Below are positions 12,579-24,889 of a stretch of DNA of 64,000 bases, one piece after another. The translations under genes were made by a program, and so were the position numbers. Within the stretch, counting starts at the first letter, position 1. Every line of letters starts with the position of its first letter. The notes under the pieces were generated by a model, which made no database searches, was not told where the DNA came from, and saw nothing but the letters and a program-made list of their open reading frames with translations. The stretch comes from Vicia villosa (lineage: Eukaryota; Streptophyta; Magnoliopsida; Fabales; Fabaceae). The stretch lies in the NCBI RefSeq assembly GCF_029867415.1, contig NW_026705929.1:62001-126000 (forward strand), read 5' to 3'.

Positions 12579-15500
12579 CTAAAACGGACCAATGAAACGC
12601 GGCGTCAACTTCCTTGACTTTAGTGCTCGACCAACACCCGTTGTAGGAGTTACTCTCAGAAACACATGATCCCCCTCTTGAAATTCAAGTGTTCTCCGTC
12701 TCTTATCATGATAGCTCTTTTGACGACTTTGAGAAGCCTTCATCTTCTCCTGAATCATCTTAATCTTTTCCGTCGTCTCTTGAACAATTTCTGGTCCAAC
12801 CACTGCACTTTCACCAGATTCATACCAACATAATGGTGTCCTACACCTCCTACCATACAAAGCTTCAAATGGAGCCATACCAATACTCGAATGGTAGCTA
12901 TTATTGTAAGTGAACTCAATCAACGGCAAATAACTATCCCATGCACCACCTTTTTCCAATACACAAGCACGCAATAGATCTTCCAATGATTGAATTGTCC
13001 TTTCAGTCTGACCATCAGTCTGCGGATGGTAAGCAGAACTTAACCTCAATTTAGTACCCAAGGCCTTCTGTAACCCTTCCCAAAATCTGGATGTGAATCT
13101 TGGATCTCTATCTGATACGATACTCGAAGGGATACCATGCAAACTTACTATTTTCTCAATGTACAGCTGTGCCAACCTTTCCATAGAATAATCCATTCTC
13201 ATCGGTATGAAGTGAGCCGATTTCGTCAATCTATCCACAATAACCCAAATGGCTTCATAATTCTTTGTTGTTCTTGGCAATCCAGATACAAAGTCCATGG
13301 ATATGCTATCCCACTTCCATTCAGGAATAAATAAAGGTTGCATAGTCCCATACGGCTTCTGGTGTTCGATCTTTGACTTCTGACAAGTCAGACAAGAATA
13401 AACAAATTCAGCTATTTCCTTTTTCATTCCAGGCCACCAGAATAACTTCTTCAAATCATGGTACATCTTAGTAGCACCAGGGTGAATACTCAATCCACTA
13501 CGATGTCCTTCTTCCAAGATACTCTTCTTCAGTTCGGTAACATCAGGAACACAAACACGGTCGCCAAACCTCATTATGCCATTCTCATCAATTCTGAATT
13601 CACCTCCTTTTCCTTGATTAATCAAAGTCAATTTTTCAACTAGTCCCACATCATCTTTCTGCTTTTCTCTGATCTCATCAAGAATTCCACTAGTCAGCTT
13701 TAGCATACCCAACTTGATGCTATTCGAAGTGCCTTCACATACCAAACTTAAATCCCGAAATTGCTCAATCAAATCTAGTTCTCGGATCATCAACATAGAT
13801 ATATGCAAGGACTTCCTACTCAAAGCGTCAGCAACAACATTCGCCTTACCCGGATGGTAATTCAGCTCAAAATCATAATCTTTAAGGAACTCTAACCACC
13901 TCCTCTGTCTCATATTAAGTTCCTTCTGGTCGAATAGGTACTTCAAACTCTTATGATCACTAAATACCTCGAACCGTGAACCATAAAGGTAATGTCTCCA
14001 TAATTTCAACACAAACACTACTGCTGCCAACTCCAAGTCATGAGTCGGGTAATTCTTCTCATGTACTTTAAGTTGTCTCGACGCATAAGCAACTACCTGC
14101 TGATTCTGCATTAGTACACCTCCAAGCCCCATCAGTGAAGCATCACAATACACAACAAAAGATTCTGCCGGATTCGGCAAAATTAAAATAGGGGCACTAG
14201 TTAGCCTCTTCTTCAATTCTTGGAATCCTTCTTCGCATGTCGAGTCCCAAACGAACGCTTGACCCTTCCTAGTCAACTTCGTCAATGGTAGAGCTAACTT
14301 TGAAAATCCTTCTATGAACTTCCGATAATAACCTGCAAGACCCAGAAAGCTACGAATTTCAGTAACGGACTTCGGAGCTTCCCACTGAGACACGGCTTCT
14401 ACCTTCGCTGGATCTACGGCAATACCGTTCTTGGAAATTACATGGCCAAGAAAACTCACTTCACTTAACCAGAAATCACATTTCGACAGTTTGGCATAAA
14501 GCTTCTTCTCTTTCAACACTCCCAGCACAATCCTGAGATGCTCTGCATGTTCTTCTTCACTTTTGGAATATATCAGAATGTCATCAATGAACACCACAAC
14601 GAATTTGTCAAGATAAGGATGAAAAATCCTATTCATGTATTCCATGAAAACACCAGGTGCGTTAGTAACCCTAAACGGCATCACAGTGTATTCATAATGA
14701 CCATACCTCGTTCTGAACGCAGTCTTCTGAATATCATCCGCCTTCACGCGAATCTGATGATACCCCGACCTCAAATCAATCTTACTGAATATACTAGCTC
14801 CGACCAACTGATCCATCAAATCATCAATCCTCGGCAATGGATACCGATTCTTGATAGTAACTTTATTCAGTTGTCTGTAGTCCACACACAACCTCATAGA
14901 TCCTTCTTTCTTCTTTACCAATAGCACCGGTGCACCCCACGGTGACACACTCGGACGAATGAACTCCTTCTCCAACAATTCTTCTATTTGACTCTTCAAT
15001 TCGGTCAATTCAGATGCTGACATTCTATAAGGTGCCATCGATATAGGACTGGTTCCAGGAACTAACTCAATGGCAAACTCTACTTCCCTTTCAGGTGGTA
15101 GCTCTCTAACATCTTCTGGAAAAACTTCTGGAAATTCTCGTACCACTGGTAATTCATTACTCACTACTCTTCCTTTCACTTCCATCGACGCAAAAAGCAT
15201 AAACATGGCTGCCCCGTCTTGAATTGCTTCACCCACTTGTCTTGCAGTCATTGCCAACTCTTCGATACTCATCTCTTCAGGAAAGATGACCGTCTTCGTA
15301 AAACAATTGATATGAACTCGGTTAAATTGCAACCAGTTCATTCCCAGAATAATGTCAAGTAGTTCAAGTGGAAGGCACACTAAGTCCATTCCAAACTTCC
15401 TACCAAATATATCAATAGGACAGTTCAAACATGCATATGAAGTGGTCACTGAACCCGACGCAGGAGTGTCAATAACCATACTTCCATTAATCTTTGATAT

Positions 15501-16625
15501 CTCTAAATTTAGCCTCTTAGCACAGTCCAATGAAATAAACGAGTGAGTTGCACCAGTATCAATAATCGCAATCAAAGGTATGTTATGTATGAAACACGTA
15601 CCTTTAATCAGCCTATCCTCCGGAGTAGTTTCTGATCCGGACAAAGCAAAGACTTTTCCTCCAGATTGGTTTTTCTTTGGCTTGGTGCACTGTGTACTGA
15701 TATGACCTTCGTCACCACAGTTATAGCAAGTCACAGTCCTCATTCGACAGTCAGGAGCAACATGGCCTATTCTGCCACATTTGAAGCACTTCTTCTCTTC
15801 TTTCTTGCACTCATTCCTCTTATGTCCTGTTTCACCACAGTTGAAGCACCTAACGGGAGCACCAGAATCTCCCCCACTAGGCCTTTTCCAATTACCAGCT
15901 CTTGGGTTTCCCCTCCCATATGGTGTACCTCTGTCCATAGGTTTCTTACCCTTCTTATCAACTAACTCGCGAGAGTGAGATGATTTCAGCTTGATACAAT
16001 CCTCCTCAAAAATCCTGCTACAGTCCACTAAATCAGCAAATCGGCGAATTCTTTGATACCTGATACCCTGTTTGATCTCATCACGAAGACCATTCTCAAA
16101 CTTGATACACTTAGAGAATTCCCCAGCTGCATCGTTGGTGTAGTGTGTGTAGTACTTAGCTAATTCCACGAATTTGGAGGCATATTCAGGCACTGTCATA
16201 CTACCCTGTGTCAGCTCCAAAAACTCAATTTCCTTCCTTCCCCGAACATCCTCAGGAAAATACTTCCTCAGAAATTCTCTCTTGAATATGGCCCAGGTAA
16301 TCGCAATCCCATCTGAATCCAATTCAGTCTTAGTAGTAACCCACCAGTCATCAGCTTCTTCCGATAGCATGTGAGTACCGTACCTCACCTTCAGATTTTC
16401 CGCACAATCGATCACCCGGAAGATCCTCTCGATCTCTTTCAACCATTTCTGAGCACCATCAGGGTCATGAGTGCCTTTGAACAGTGGAGGGTTGTTCCTC
16501 TGAAAGCTGTTCAACTGCCTGTCAGCACCAATCGCCGCTCCATTAGCATTCCCTCCCAGTACACCAGCAATCATGCCTAGAGCCTCAGCGATAGCGTCAT
16601 CGTTCCTTCCACCTCTTCCAGCCAT
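12579..16625 (-). CDS. Tekay/Del gag-pol polyprotein (gag, protease, RT, RNase H, integrase), truncated by one nonsense codon
   Basis: The single ORF is chosen to start at the ATG at 16625 ([10 protein letters not shown]), as in related Gag proteins; an upstream in-frame ATG at 16643 lies six codons earlier. Visible in order are the retrotransposon gag domain, three CCHC knuckles ('[14 protein letters not shown]', '[14 protein letters not shown]', '[14 protein letters not shown]'), protease with '[11 protein letters not shown]', and RT with '[20 protein letters not shown]' and '[12 protein letters not shown]'. RNase H follows ('[15 protein letters not shown]'), then integrase with the H/C zinc motif ('[13 protein letters not shown]', 'CLTCQKSK') and the acidic residues in 'SMDFVSGLP', '[10 protein letters not shown]' and '[14 protein letters not shown]'. 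The ORF ends in a TAG just after 'FIGPF', inside the integrase C-terminal domain. The catalytic residues all look intact, so only the tail is affected. Confidence 0.95.
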   Translation of the reverse strand: MAGRGGRNDDAIAEALGMIAGVLGGNANGAAIGADRQLNSFQRNNPPLFKGTHDPDGAQKWLKEIERIFRVIDCAENLKVRYGTHMLSEEADDWWVTTKTELDSDGIAITWAIFKREFLRKYFPEDVRGRKEIEFLELTQGSMTVPEYASKFVELAKYYTHYTNDAAGEFSKCIKFENGLRDEIKQGIRYQRIRRFADLVDCSRIFEEDCIKLKSSHSRELVDKKGKKPMDRGTPYGRGNPRAGNWKRPSGGDSGAPVRCFNCGETGHKRNECKKEEKKCFKCGRIGHVAPDCRMRTVTCYNCGDEGHISTQCTKPKKNQSGGKVFALSGSETTPEDRLIKGTCFIHNIPLIAIIDTGATHSFISLDCAKRLNLEISKINGSMVIDTPASGSVTTSYACLNCPIDIFGRKFGMDLVCLPLELLDIILGMNWLQFNRVHINCFTKTVIFPEEMSIEELAMTARQVGEAIQDGAAMFMLFASMEVKGRVVSNELPVVREFPEVFPEDVRELPPEREVEFAIELVPGTSPISMAPYRMSASELTELKSQIEELLEKEFIRPSVSPWGAPVLLVKKKEGSMRLCVDYRQLNKVTIKNRYPLPRIDDLMDQLVGASIFSKIDLRSGYHQIRVKADDIQKTAFRTRYGHYEYTVMPFRVTNAPGVFMEYMNRIFHPYLDKFVVVFIDDILIYSKSEEEHAEHLRIVLGVLKEKKLYAKLSKCDFWLSEVSFLGHVISKNGIAVDPAKVEAVSQWEAPKSVTEIRSFLGLAGYYRKFIEGFSKLALPLTKLTRKGQAFVWDSTCEEGFQELKKRLTSAPILILPNPAESFVVYCDASLMGLGGVLMQNQQVVAYASRQLKVHEKNYPTHDLELAAVVFVLKLWRHYLYGSRFEVFSDHKSLKYLFDQKELNMRQRRWLEFLKDYDFELNYHPGKANVVADALSRKSLHISMLMIRELDLIEQFRDLSLVCEGTSNSIKLGMLKLTSGILDEIREKQKDDVGLVEKLTLINQGKGGEFRIDENGIMRFGDRVCVPDVTELKKSILEEGHRSGLSIHPGATKMYHDLKKLFWWPGMKKEIAEFVYSCLTCQKSKIEHQKPYGTMQPLFIPEWKWDSISMDFVSGLPRTTKNYEAIWVIVDRLTKSAHFIPMRMDYSMERLAQLYIEKIVSLHGIPSSIVSDRDPRFTSRFWEGLQKALGTKLRLSSAYHPQTDGQTERTIQSLEDLLRACVLEKGGAWDSYLPLIEFTYNNSYHSSIGMAPFEALYGRRCRTPLCWYESGESAVVGPEIVQETTEKIKMIQEKMKASQSRQKSYHDKRRRTLEFQEGDHVFLRVTPTTGVGRALKSRKLTPRFIGPF

Positions 16626-16743
16626 TGTTCTTCTAAACCACAAAACAATCTCATCAGAACAAAAGTATCGACAGTGTTTACCTTACACTAGTCGCATACA
16701 AGGGAACACTGACACTAAGACTCTGACTCTAACGACCGACTAT

Positions 16744-16755
16744 GCTCTGATACCA
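16744..16755 (-). promoter_or_regulatory. Primer-binding site for initiator tRNA-Met
   Basis: The minus strand reads TGGTATCAGAGC four bases inside the 5' LTR, the classic plant initiator-Met PBS. Confidence 0.92.
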
Positions 16756-16759
16756 CTAT

Positions 16760-18601
16760 TGTAACACCCTTATAAACCCCCGCGGAAAATATAATATATT
16801 CAGAGTAATAACACATCAAGGATGCTACAATTATTAAATAAATAAAAACATCAAGCCGATTGTCATGCTTTATTAAGATTAAACCAAACTTCAAACATAT
16901 GTTCATCACAGCGGAAACTTATTTTAAACAATGTAAGGAACATATCCAAACAGTTCAACAATACATAATCCATAATCAAAATAGCAACAAAGTATCTCAA
17001 GTAACGCTAAGACTATTCGATCCCAGTGTTACAATCAGAGCATGACTCGACACGAACTACGGGCTAGCCTACAAGCTATCTTCACCCAATCAAGACGCCG
17101 CTACATCCTTAATCTGAAATCATCAAAGTAAGGGTGAGATTCATTCGAATTAATAACCATTATACAATCATAAGCAATAAAATATCATAGCAATTATCAT
17201 CCACTCAAACATACATGTAATTGGAATTTATCACAACAATCAAGCATCAGTACACAAGCATCATCTAACACACCACACAATCATTCAGTTATAAAAGGAT
17301 ATAATGCAATGAATGGACTGACACTAATGCATGTGGTACCATACATGGGATACACCCATCCAACTGATCTTTTCATCACCGAGATACAGTTTTAACCAGC
17401 ACAAATTCCACACAATGGGAATTATGCCCACCAATTTGATCCATTTCATCACCGGGATCCATCACCAAAAATGTATGCCAATGAATGCAACATATAACAT
17501 GCTTACAACATCACCAATCCGATGTAACACATCGTCATCATTATCATCACCAAATCAACACCAATAAGCATGTATATATTCTTAGCATTCATACAAACAT
17601 ATCACACGCATACACGAAAGTCATCACCCAATAAATAATATAATCACAAATAAACAACTTGGACTTTACGTCCATACCACCTATTCATCGTATAGGCCAT
17701 TAACTCAGCTTCGCAATGCTCAAAACGGCGCATAAATCGGATACTCGGATCAAAAGTTATGGGATTTTAAAGATAAAACATTTTTTTGAAAAAATGCTGC
17801 AGAACCCGGGTTGTCCCTACATGGGAACCGGTTCCTGGCAGCTTCCCAAAACACGCCTCTGATTTTTACTATGGGGAACCGGGTTGTCCCTACATGGGAA
17901 CCGGTTCCCAGCTACCCAGAATCCACACGCTCTGTTTTTTATAAGGGGGAACCGGTTCGTCCCACATGGGAACCGGTTCCTACGTACCTGCACAGCAAAA
18001 TTCATCATTTTGACAGCATTTACCCTATCCCATTTCCCCAATTTCATGTACATACGAACATACACACAATTATCATTGATTTTCACACAATTACACATTT
18101 CAAACAAGTTATTGACATGTATTAACATCATATATCACAAGTATCAACAGAATCATGTCAATTCATACAAGATTATCAAAACCTAACAAAAATTCCCAAA
18201 CCCGACACGTACGAATGAACTAAACGATAATCCTAATCAATCCTACTACCTACAATCGCATAAGGATCACTAACCCGAAGAATCCCCCCTTACCTCAGAG
18301 TCGAATCTTCGAAGTTCTCCTTCCCTTTAGGCTCTTCTCACTTTCACGTGTTCTTCAGTTCCAAAATCTGCTTCTTTTGCCTCTACCTCTCTTTCCCCAA
18401 TTTTCCTTTATTTTATGAAAAATAAAATAAAATATTCTTAATGGGCTTGCTTAGTTAACACCCCCCCTTCTACTAACTATCACACTCAGCCCAACACCAT
18501 ATTTTATCATTTTTTCCAAATAATTACCACAAATTATTAATTCTAATAATTTAATTAAAGAAAATAATTAAATTAATAACAAGAATTAACGGGGTGTTAC
18601 A
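16760..18601 (-). repeat. 5' LTR of the Tekay element
   Basis: Right copy on the plus strand, next to the PBS, hence the 5' LTR. It carries the same GGGAACCGGTTC minisatellite at about 17799-17989. It ends GGGGTGTTACA at 18601, followed by the GTATC duplication. Confidence 0.93.
17799..17989. repeat. GGGAACCGGTTC palindromic minisatellite in Tekay 5' LTR
   Basis: Same three-unit array as in the other LTR copy, with one or two substitutions. Overlapping ORFs on both strands are artefacts. Confidence 0.83.
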
Positions 18602-21600
18602 GTATCTCCCTCAATTTTTAAGATATGGAAGAGTTCTAGGACTTTTTGAAAAGCTCAAGATGTCCTCTATAAGCCACTTTGGAACATACTTTGTATTTTA
18701 AGATTTTGTCTTGATGATATGCTTCCTGACAAAAAACAGCTTTTTGCGAGCTTCAAGAAGAACCTGTAATGTTTTGAACCATATCTCTTATGCGGAAGCA
18801 TTTCTTGACCTTGGGCCCAACATAAAAGTTGTAGATAATTGAATTTCCTTGAGAATAAGCTTTGATTGGGGAAATTCTGATAAAGTATGAGAGAGATATG
18901 ACCAGTCAAAGTTGGGTTGACTTTCTCCTAGAAACCCTAAATTAGCATCTTGAACTTTTGATGATTTCTGAGCTCTCCTTGATGAATCATAACCAAACCT
19001 TGATCAAATGATGAATGTGACATCAAAATATTGACGTTGACCAAAAATCAGGAGTTTTGACTGTGATTTGACCATAGTTGACTTTTAGGTCAAATTGGTC
19101 GACTGTTGTTCATTTAAGCAGTTGAAAGTCATGTGAGCCATAATATGATGGGCAAATTTTGGGGTATGACACCAACATATCTGGTAATTTTGGACTCATA
19201 GTTTTCTTTAGATGAATGCATAGTATGCAGACACATATGGCTCCTTTTGTCATACATGCATTTGGGTTTGAGCTGAACCAGGCCAAATTGCCTCGACACA
19301 AGGTTGGGTTGATAGCTGAGAAGGAAACAATGGCTCTTTGTCATCCGCGGTCGATGATACAGCAGCTTGGGAGTTAGAAAGGCTTCCCAAACAGCCATTA
19401 ATTCAGCTTGTTGATCTGGAGAAGGTGCAGGAACCTTTCGCGTGAACCATTCAGGGCCTACTTCTCTTTTTACAAATGGAGCCATCGAAGGTCTGAAATG
19501 ATAGCGTTTAGAAAACATCATGATATATGCTCGAAACGCTTCAGGAAATTTTCCTCCTTCTTCTGGAGGAGTTAGGTGAGCAAGCCTTGTTCCCTCGACT
19601 GTTCGTTTTCGAATGGCTGCGTCTTTCTCATCAACAATACATTTATTTGGAAGAAAAGCTTCAAAGGTGGCATTAAGCCACAACTGCAGTAACTAAAAAG
19701 GTCCAGCAAAAAAGTAAAGAAGACCCAATGTTGAAGTCTTTGATGAAGTCCACTAATTCGCCAAGACTTTCATAGACATACCCTAGGATAAGTTAGCTCA
19801 AGTTCAACTTTTTTCCAGCATTAAGTTGATTGGCCATACAAAGATACCTTTTGGCTACCTGAAGGGACCTGGAACAGAAGACGCACCTCGAAAGCCAGAG
19901 TGCTAGGAATGCAATATGCTCTTCGTCTGATACTTCATCATTCGTTTTGTCATGATGTTTTATAGGGAATACAGTATAGGTGGCTTTAATCTCACTAAAT
20001 TGTATGGTATCGATATCCATATAATTGGTGTCAAAGACTTCGCCTGTTGGTCGAAGCCCTGTGATAGCGGCTATGTCGAAAAGAGTTGGGGTAATCATCC
20101 CACATGGGAAATGGAAAGTATTATGGGAAGCATCCCAGAAATACATAGATGCTACTAACATGGTTTAGTTGTATTCTAAACCTGTTTTTGATAATTGGAT
20201 TAAATCATAAATCCCTATGTCATAACCCAAAATTTTCCCATCATATTTACTCATATTTCAGTCCATCTGACCTTCAAATACTCAAACATGCACAAGGAGG
20301 AAGCATACAGCCTCTCTCCTAAACAACAACCCTCCAACTAGGGTTTTGCTCCTCTCAAAGAAAAATCAGGTTCTGACACCTCAAGGGGACCTCAGAGTCT
20401 CTCATATGTCTTATAATATCCTCATGACAAGTTTCAAGCTCTGATTCCTCAGAATACTCAATCAATAGCTCAAATGGTCAGCAATCGACTAGTTTGACCT
20501 AACAGTCAACTGTGGTCAAAGTACAGTCAAAACTCCTGATTTTTGGTCAACATCATCATTTCAATGTTAGATTCATCATTGGATAAAGGTTTGATCATGA
20601 TTCATCAAGGAGAGTTCAGAAATCAACAAAGTCAAGAGTTTCTAAATTAGGGTTTTTAAGGAGAAAGTCAACCCAACTTTGACCAGCCATAACTTCCACA
20701 TGGAACATCATAAATTTTCCATCCAAAGCTCAGTTTGAAGGAAATTGAATTCTCTACAACTTTGTCTCTCACAAGCCAAGGCCAGAAATGCACCATTTGG
20801 GAGATATGAGCCAAAACATTACAGGTCCTTCTAAAGGATCGCAAAAAGTCATTTTTTCTCAAAGCTCATAACTTGAACATGGTAGACTAAATTGAGATGA
20901 ATCCAAAAGGAGCTTTTAGAGGACTCTTTAAGCTTTCTAAAAAGTCCTATAACATCTCCATATGACAAATATTGAGGGAGTTATGGCTTGCACAAGTTGA
21001 TCAATTTTGGGAAAATGCATGAAATACAAAATGAAGAATGTTGATCTATTGGGTCCATGGGCCTAACTTTTGGTCTTGATACTTGATCCTAAGCCTATCC
21101 ACGACCCACATGACTAATATCTTATTTTTATCATTATTATTTATTTTATTTTGGATTTTATTCTCTTAAAATTCAATTTAAATCAAATAAATGGTGAGAA
21201 AAATAAAAAAGATCACATTTGGCTTATTTTAAAACCATATCATGGGAATATATTTAGATATAATCTCATCAAATTTCATGCAAGAAGATTGGAAAGAAAT
21301 TGAGCTCAAAATAGAAATTTCAAATATCTTTCTAAATCAAATTCCAATCTTTTTATAAACTTAATTTTCAATCAATCTTTTACCCTATTTTCTAATCAAT
21401 ATAAATATGTAAGGCTGGGCACTATAGGGGAGGACGAAAATAGGAGAGGAGGCATTAGGGTTTCAAAATTCAAGAGCTTCAAAGAAAGTGAAAAATTGGC
21501 ATAGGTTGTTCCAAACACTCTCAAGCAATCCTGATCATCCAATCAATCTCCAGAGGTGATATGAGGTAAGATTGAATCATTAATCATGTCAGAATGCCTA

Positions 21601-22244
21601 TAGAAATCGTGCTCCATAAGTGACATAACCATGCATATTTCAAAGTTTCATATATCATGTTTTAATTCGTTTCAATGGCATTTAACTTGTTCTATGAGTT
21701 TCTGGAATGTTTTAGAAAAGAACAGGACCATCATGCGTGAAGATTGGGGTGAGAATTGCTACTTGCCATGGCTAGGGCAAGTGAAGTTTCATTATCGTGT
21801 TCGCTGTTCTAGCGTGTTTTAGATCAAACGGACACCACCAATAGATTCAGAAGGTCCAAATTAGGGGAGTAGGGTCTTTTGTTTGCATTCATGTTGATAT
21901 TTTCTGCAGGTTCTAAAGCCCAGAATTTTGATACGATAATGGTAGCCAAAATCGCAACTGAATCCGCAACAAAAGTCACAATAAAATCCGCAGGTACAGA
22001 GCTTAGAGATAATGAATAGTACCTTTGGACTTGTGGACTACGTGTGGAGGGCTTTGATTGGTGGGTCAGCAACGTGAGAATCCTCTCTCTACCATGAGTG
22101 GCCGGTCAAAGTTTGCTGACTTTCTCTCTCCAGTTTATTGGCTCGCACGCGCAAAGGGGGCCCACTATTGACTCATCATTTGACTTATCCCTATTTAATA
22201 TAGTATTTCTATTTATTTTATTCTGTTTGATTAAATAACAACTT

Positions 22245-22316
22245 GAATCCGTAGCTTCCTTGGTCATTGGAGTATGCCAACCACGCATAGAACCTGGGTT
22301 CGATCCCCAGGCCACT
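22245..22316 (+). other. tRNA-derived sequence inside the solo LTR
   Basis: 'cctgggttcgatccccagg' (about 22290-22308) is a perfect T-arm stem and loop with an intact B box (GGTTCGATCC). About 30 bases upstream 'ggtcattggagtatgcca' resembles a D-arm/A box. The acceptor ends do not pair, so this is not a functional tRNA gene but a tRNA relic or SINE head absorbed into the LTR. Confidence 0.5.
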
Positions 22317-23412
22317 CAGTTTTATTTTTCAGGAGATTTATTGATAAATCCAGCGCAACACATCCATGCGAACGCATCGTACACCCTCAAATCTCATCCA
22401 CTGGATCCAGCGATCAGCAAATCCAAAGGCCCTGGAGCGAGCTTCCACCATGGACCCTTAAGATTAAACCACACTGGATCACACGCCCAGCTAAGTTTTT
22501 TATTGTTTATTTTTATTTTTCCTTTCTATTCTTAAATTACATGAATTCTTGTATTAATTTTCCTTTCTTTCTTCAAATTTATTTTATCTTAGTCTTTTTA
22601 TTTTCATATAAATTTTATAACCAATAATTCTATTTTATGTTTTAGTCGAAAATTCGATTTATTTCATGACATTAAAAATAATTGTTTCTAACAATAAAAG
22701 CTATCATTTTTGTATGTACCTTTAAATTTTGTTAACTTCAATCCATTTATAAACCTTATAATTATTAAGTCTTATTTTGGCTCATCTAGCCATCTTATTG
22801 AACTTTCGATTCCATTAGCCTTTAGGGTTTGTTCAATCCCATTTATTTATTTTGCCTTTTAAGGATAAAATAGGGTTTATACCCATAGTTAACGAATCTT
22901 AAATGCACTAACACTTCTCTTCTTCATGCCTACTTTTCAAGGTTATCTCAAGATCCTCCAATTACGCGCCATGCCAAATTAAAAAAGCTAAGTTTCTAAT
23001 TCTTTTTGGTTTAAATCTTATTTTAATTTTTATTCTGCCTTTGCCCAAAATAGAGTTATTTCAAATAGTCAATGAATCTCTCCTACACTCGTCCCTTTTG
23101 TTATTTTTTGTTTAATTCTCAGATGATCAGAGTCAATCAAGGTTCGAGGAAGATCAAGGCGGGGATCAAGATAATTAAATTAATTATTTATATTTCTTAT
23201 TTTCTGTTTTAATTCCCCCATCCCCGCAGGTTTTTATTGTAATAGCGTAGGTTTTAATTCCAGCCTTTAATTTCTGCCATTTTAACTGCGTGGTTAGTAA
23301 AATAGGGAGTGCAAGATTATTAACTGAATCTAGAATCACTTAATTACAAGATAAATGTCATCGAAGTTAACCACGTGATTGTGCCACACACACACCTTTA
23401 GGGTAATCCCTC

Positions 23413-23472
23413 TAGTTGCCTTGTTGCCTTATTATTGTTGCCTTATTATTGTTGCCTTAATTTTGTTGCCTA
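23413..23472. repeat. 15-bp 'gttgccttattatt' minisatellite
   Basis: Four imperfect copies of 'ttgccttattattg' in the solo LTR. Related 'gttgcct' words continue further downstream. Confidence 0.7.
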
Positions 23473-24659
23473 AAAATAGTCAAGTCCCTCGATTCCGAGG
23501 ATACCTAAAGCAATGGTGCCTGTTGCCTTCAAAGTTATTGAAACTCCCTCGAAGTTGCCTCGGTAAAGATGATTGTCCCAATTGCTAAGGTATCCTCGCA
23601 TGATGCCTAAATAGAATGACTATTATATTCTTCCCTTAGACTACCTGCCCTCTTTATGGCAAGGGACAGTCTTATGGAAAACGATACTTTCGACGACCCT
23701 TTCACATCCAATTGAAAGCCTTCCTGCCCTCTTATGATACGGATAGACCCTTTCACCCGAAAGACTTAAAGAACAAGAAAGACAAACTTAGGGTAGGTAG
23801 TTCTTAATTGCTTGCTCCACTCAAACAAATTCAAATGTTTTTCACACCTCATTTTCAAAACGATTTCCAAAAGGCTATGCTTATTTACAAGCTAAAGTCC
23901 TTATTCAAATCTTTTTACTATTCATACCTCTTTTCAAACAATTCAAACAAAAAAGTGAGCTAAGTAATTAAGAGCCCATGGATAACCATGGATGCAAAGG
24001 GTGCCTTACACCTTCCCTTTGTATAACTTACCCCCCGAACTCAAAATCTTTCAAAGGTCTTTCCTGTTCTTTTAGCCTTTCTTAACTGGATAAAATAAAA
24101 GTCGGTGGCGACTCATGCTTAACCGCGACATTTCTTTAATAAAGTCAGTTCACCGTATTACACCCTAATTCTTTCCAGAACTGAGCCTTTTTGGCTTCAA
24201 CTTTAGCTAACCAAGCGTAATAAAGCTCAGGATCTTTTGCTAGAGGGATTGCCCTAAAAACCTTAAGAATGTTAGTCATGTATTCTAACCTAATTTTCTC
24301 TGGGACTACAGAAGCTTCAGTCAAAGCTCCTTCCATGGCGGTATTTTCAGCAAGGAGTGGTTTACCCTCTTTATCTATCTTGTTTTTACTAACTAAAGGC
24401 CTGGTCTTATAGTAAACAGGAAAGAATTTATTTTGAAGAGGATTGTCATGACCAGTAGAGGGCCCATGAAAGCATGAGTTTTTTCAGAAAGAAGGAATGG
24501 GATAATTACCTAGGAAGCATAAATAGCCCGAGTTTCTTCCAGATTTGGCTCTGGAATGTATTGCTGATTTCCCACTTGTGTAGGGCGTTGGAGTTGATGG
24601 ACAGGATGAAGAGCGTCTATTGTTTCCGTTGTTGGGTTTTGAATAGTGGAAGACGCCAT

Positions 24660-24889
24660 GGATGAATCGCTTCAGAAATTGAGTTGGAATAAAAAAGGAT
24701 TTTTCTGCATTTGGAGATGTTAAGGAACGACGGTGAATGAAGAAGAAAATACTCTAAACGTTGAAGTCCTTGTATTTAAAGGTTTAGTAAAAACTTTTCA
24801 AATCTCTATTTCATTATTTAATTAGTGGAGTTAATGAGACACGCGTCAGCAGCTGATTTATTCTTTTGACGGTCGAACAGTTATTAGCC
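24660..24889 (-). promoter_or_regulatory. Upstream region of the PMD pseudogene
   Basis: On the minus strand a TATA-like 'cctttaaatacaagg' (about 24767-24781) lies roughly 110 bases before the PMD ATG, at a plausible distance for a promoter and 5' UTR. Nothing else recognised. Confidence 0.4.

Larger units (their letters stand above)
10375..18601 (-). mobile_element. Full-length Tekay/Del chromovirus LTR retrotransposon (8227 bp)
   Basis: Two LTRs of 1841 and 1842 bp (10375-12215 and 16760-18601) begin TGTAACACCC and end GTGTTACA. They are flanked by the 5-bp duplication GTATC (10370-10374 and 18602-18606). On the minus strand the order is 5' LTR, PBS for initiator tRNA-Met, gag-pol in one frame, PPT, 3' LTR. 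The polyprotein order (three CCHC knuckles, protease, RT, RNase H, integrase, chromodomain-like C-terminus) places it in the Tekay/Del lineage. The two LTRs differ at about 16 positions by eye (near 0.9%), so the insertion is fairly recent but older than the Ogre-like element at 37967. It is inserted in LTR A. Confidence 0.95.
5575..19171 (-). mobile_element. 5' LTR of Ogre/Tat-like element A, interrupted by two nested insertions
   Basis: On the minus strand the LTR starts TGTCATACCCC (plus end 19171) and ends ...GTTGCTACA (plus start 5575), next to the PBS. Subtracting the solo LTR and the Tekay element with one TSD copy each leaves about 3.16 kb. Reading across the Tekay insertion point (10374 to 18602 on plus) restores similarity with the solo LTR at 20218-24162, for example 'attgagggag' and 'caattttgg' in the same order. 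Both end with a 'ggtggcgactc' block close to the 3' terminus. The three segments are 5575-7697, 9901-10374 and 18602-19171. Its right end cuts the PMD pseudogene. Confidence 0.8.
20218..24162 (+). mobile_element. Solo LTR of an Ogre/Tat-like element (3945 bp), inserted in the PMD pseudogene
   Basis: It starts TGTCATAACCC and ends GTATTACA, flanked by CCCTA on both sides (20213-20217 and 24163-24167). Removing it and one TSD copy rejoins the PMD reading region at 'KELG'. No PBS, internal domain or second LTR is present, so it is a solo LTR. It aligns with LTR A (reverse strand). A TATA-like 'atataaatatgtaagg' occurs at about 21401, followed by 'ggggaggacg', as expected for a promoter in U3. 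The block 'ggtggcgactc' near its 3' end is shared with the other Ogre-like LTRs. Confidence 0.9.
19172..24659 (-). pseudogene. Plant mobile domain (PMD, aminotransferase-like) pseudogene, split by a solo LTR
   Basis: Reading minus from an ATG at 24657-24659 (MASSTIQNPT) gives a typical PMD-protein start. The body continues at 24336-24163 ('RLEYMTNILKVFRAIPLAKD'), is broken by the solo LTR 20218-24162, and resumes at 20217 ('GIYDLIQLSKTG'). The PMD core follows: 'LVASMYFWDASHNTFHFPCG', 'MITPTLFDIAAITGLRPTGE', 'HIAFLALWLSRCVFCSRSLQ', then 'LLQLWLNATFEAFLPNK'. Decay is clear. There is an early stop after 'ETRAIYAS', the frame changes between the ATG and 24336, a TAA lies just before 'MLVASMYFWD', another follows 'KLNLS', and a frameshift and a TAG lie before 'LLQLWLNATF'. 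Element A cuts it at 19171. PMD proteins occur both as host silencing factors (MAIN family) and as transposon cargo; which applies here is uncertain. Confidence 0.85.
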
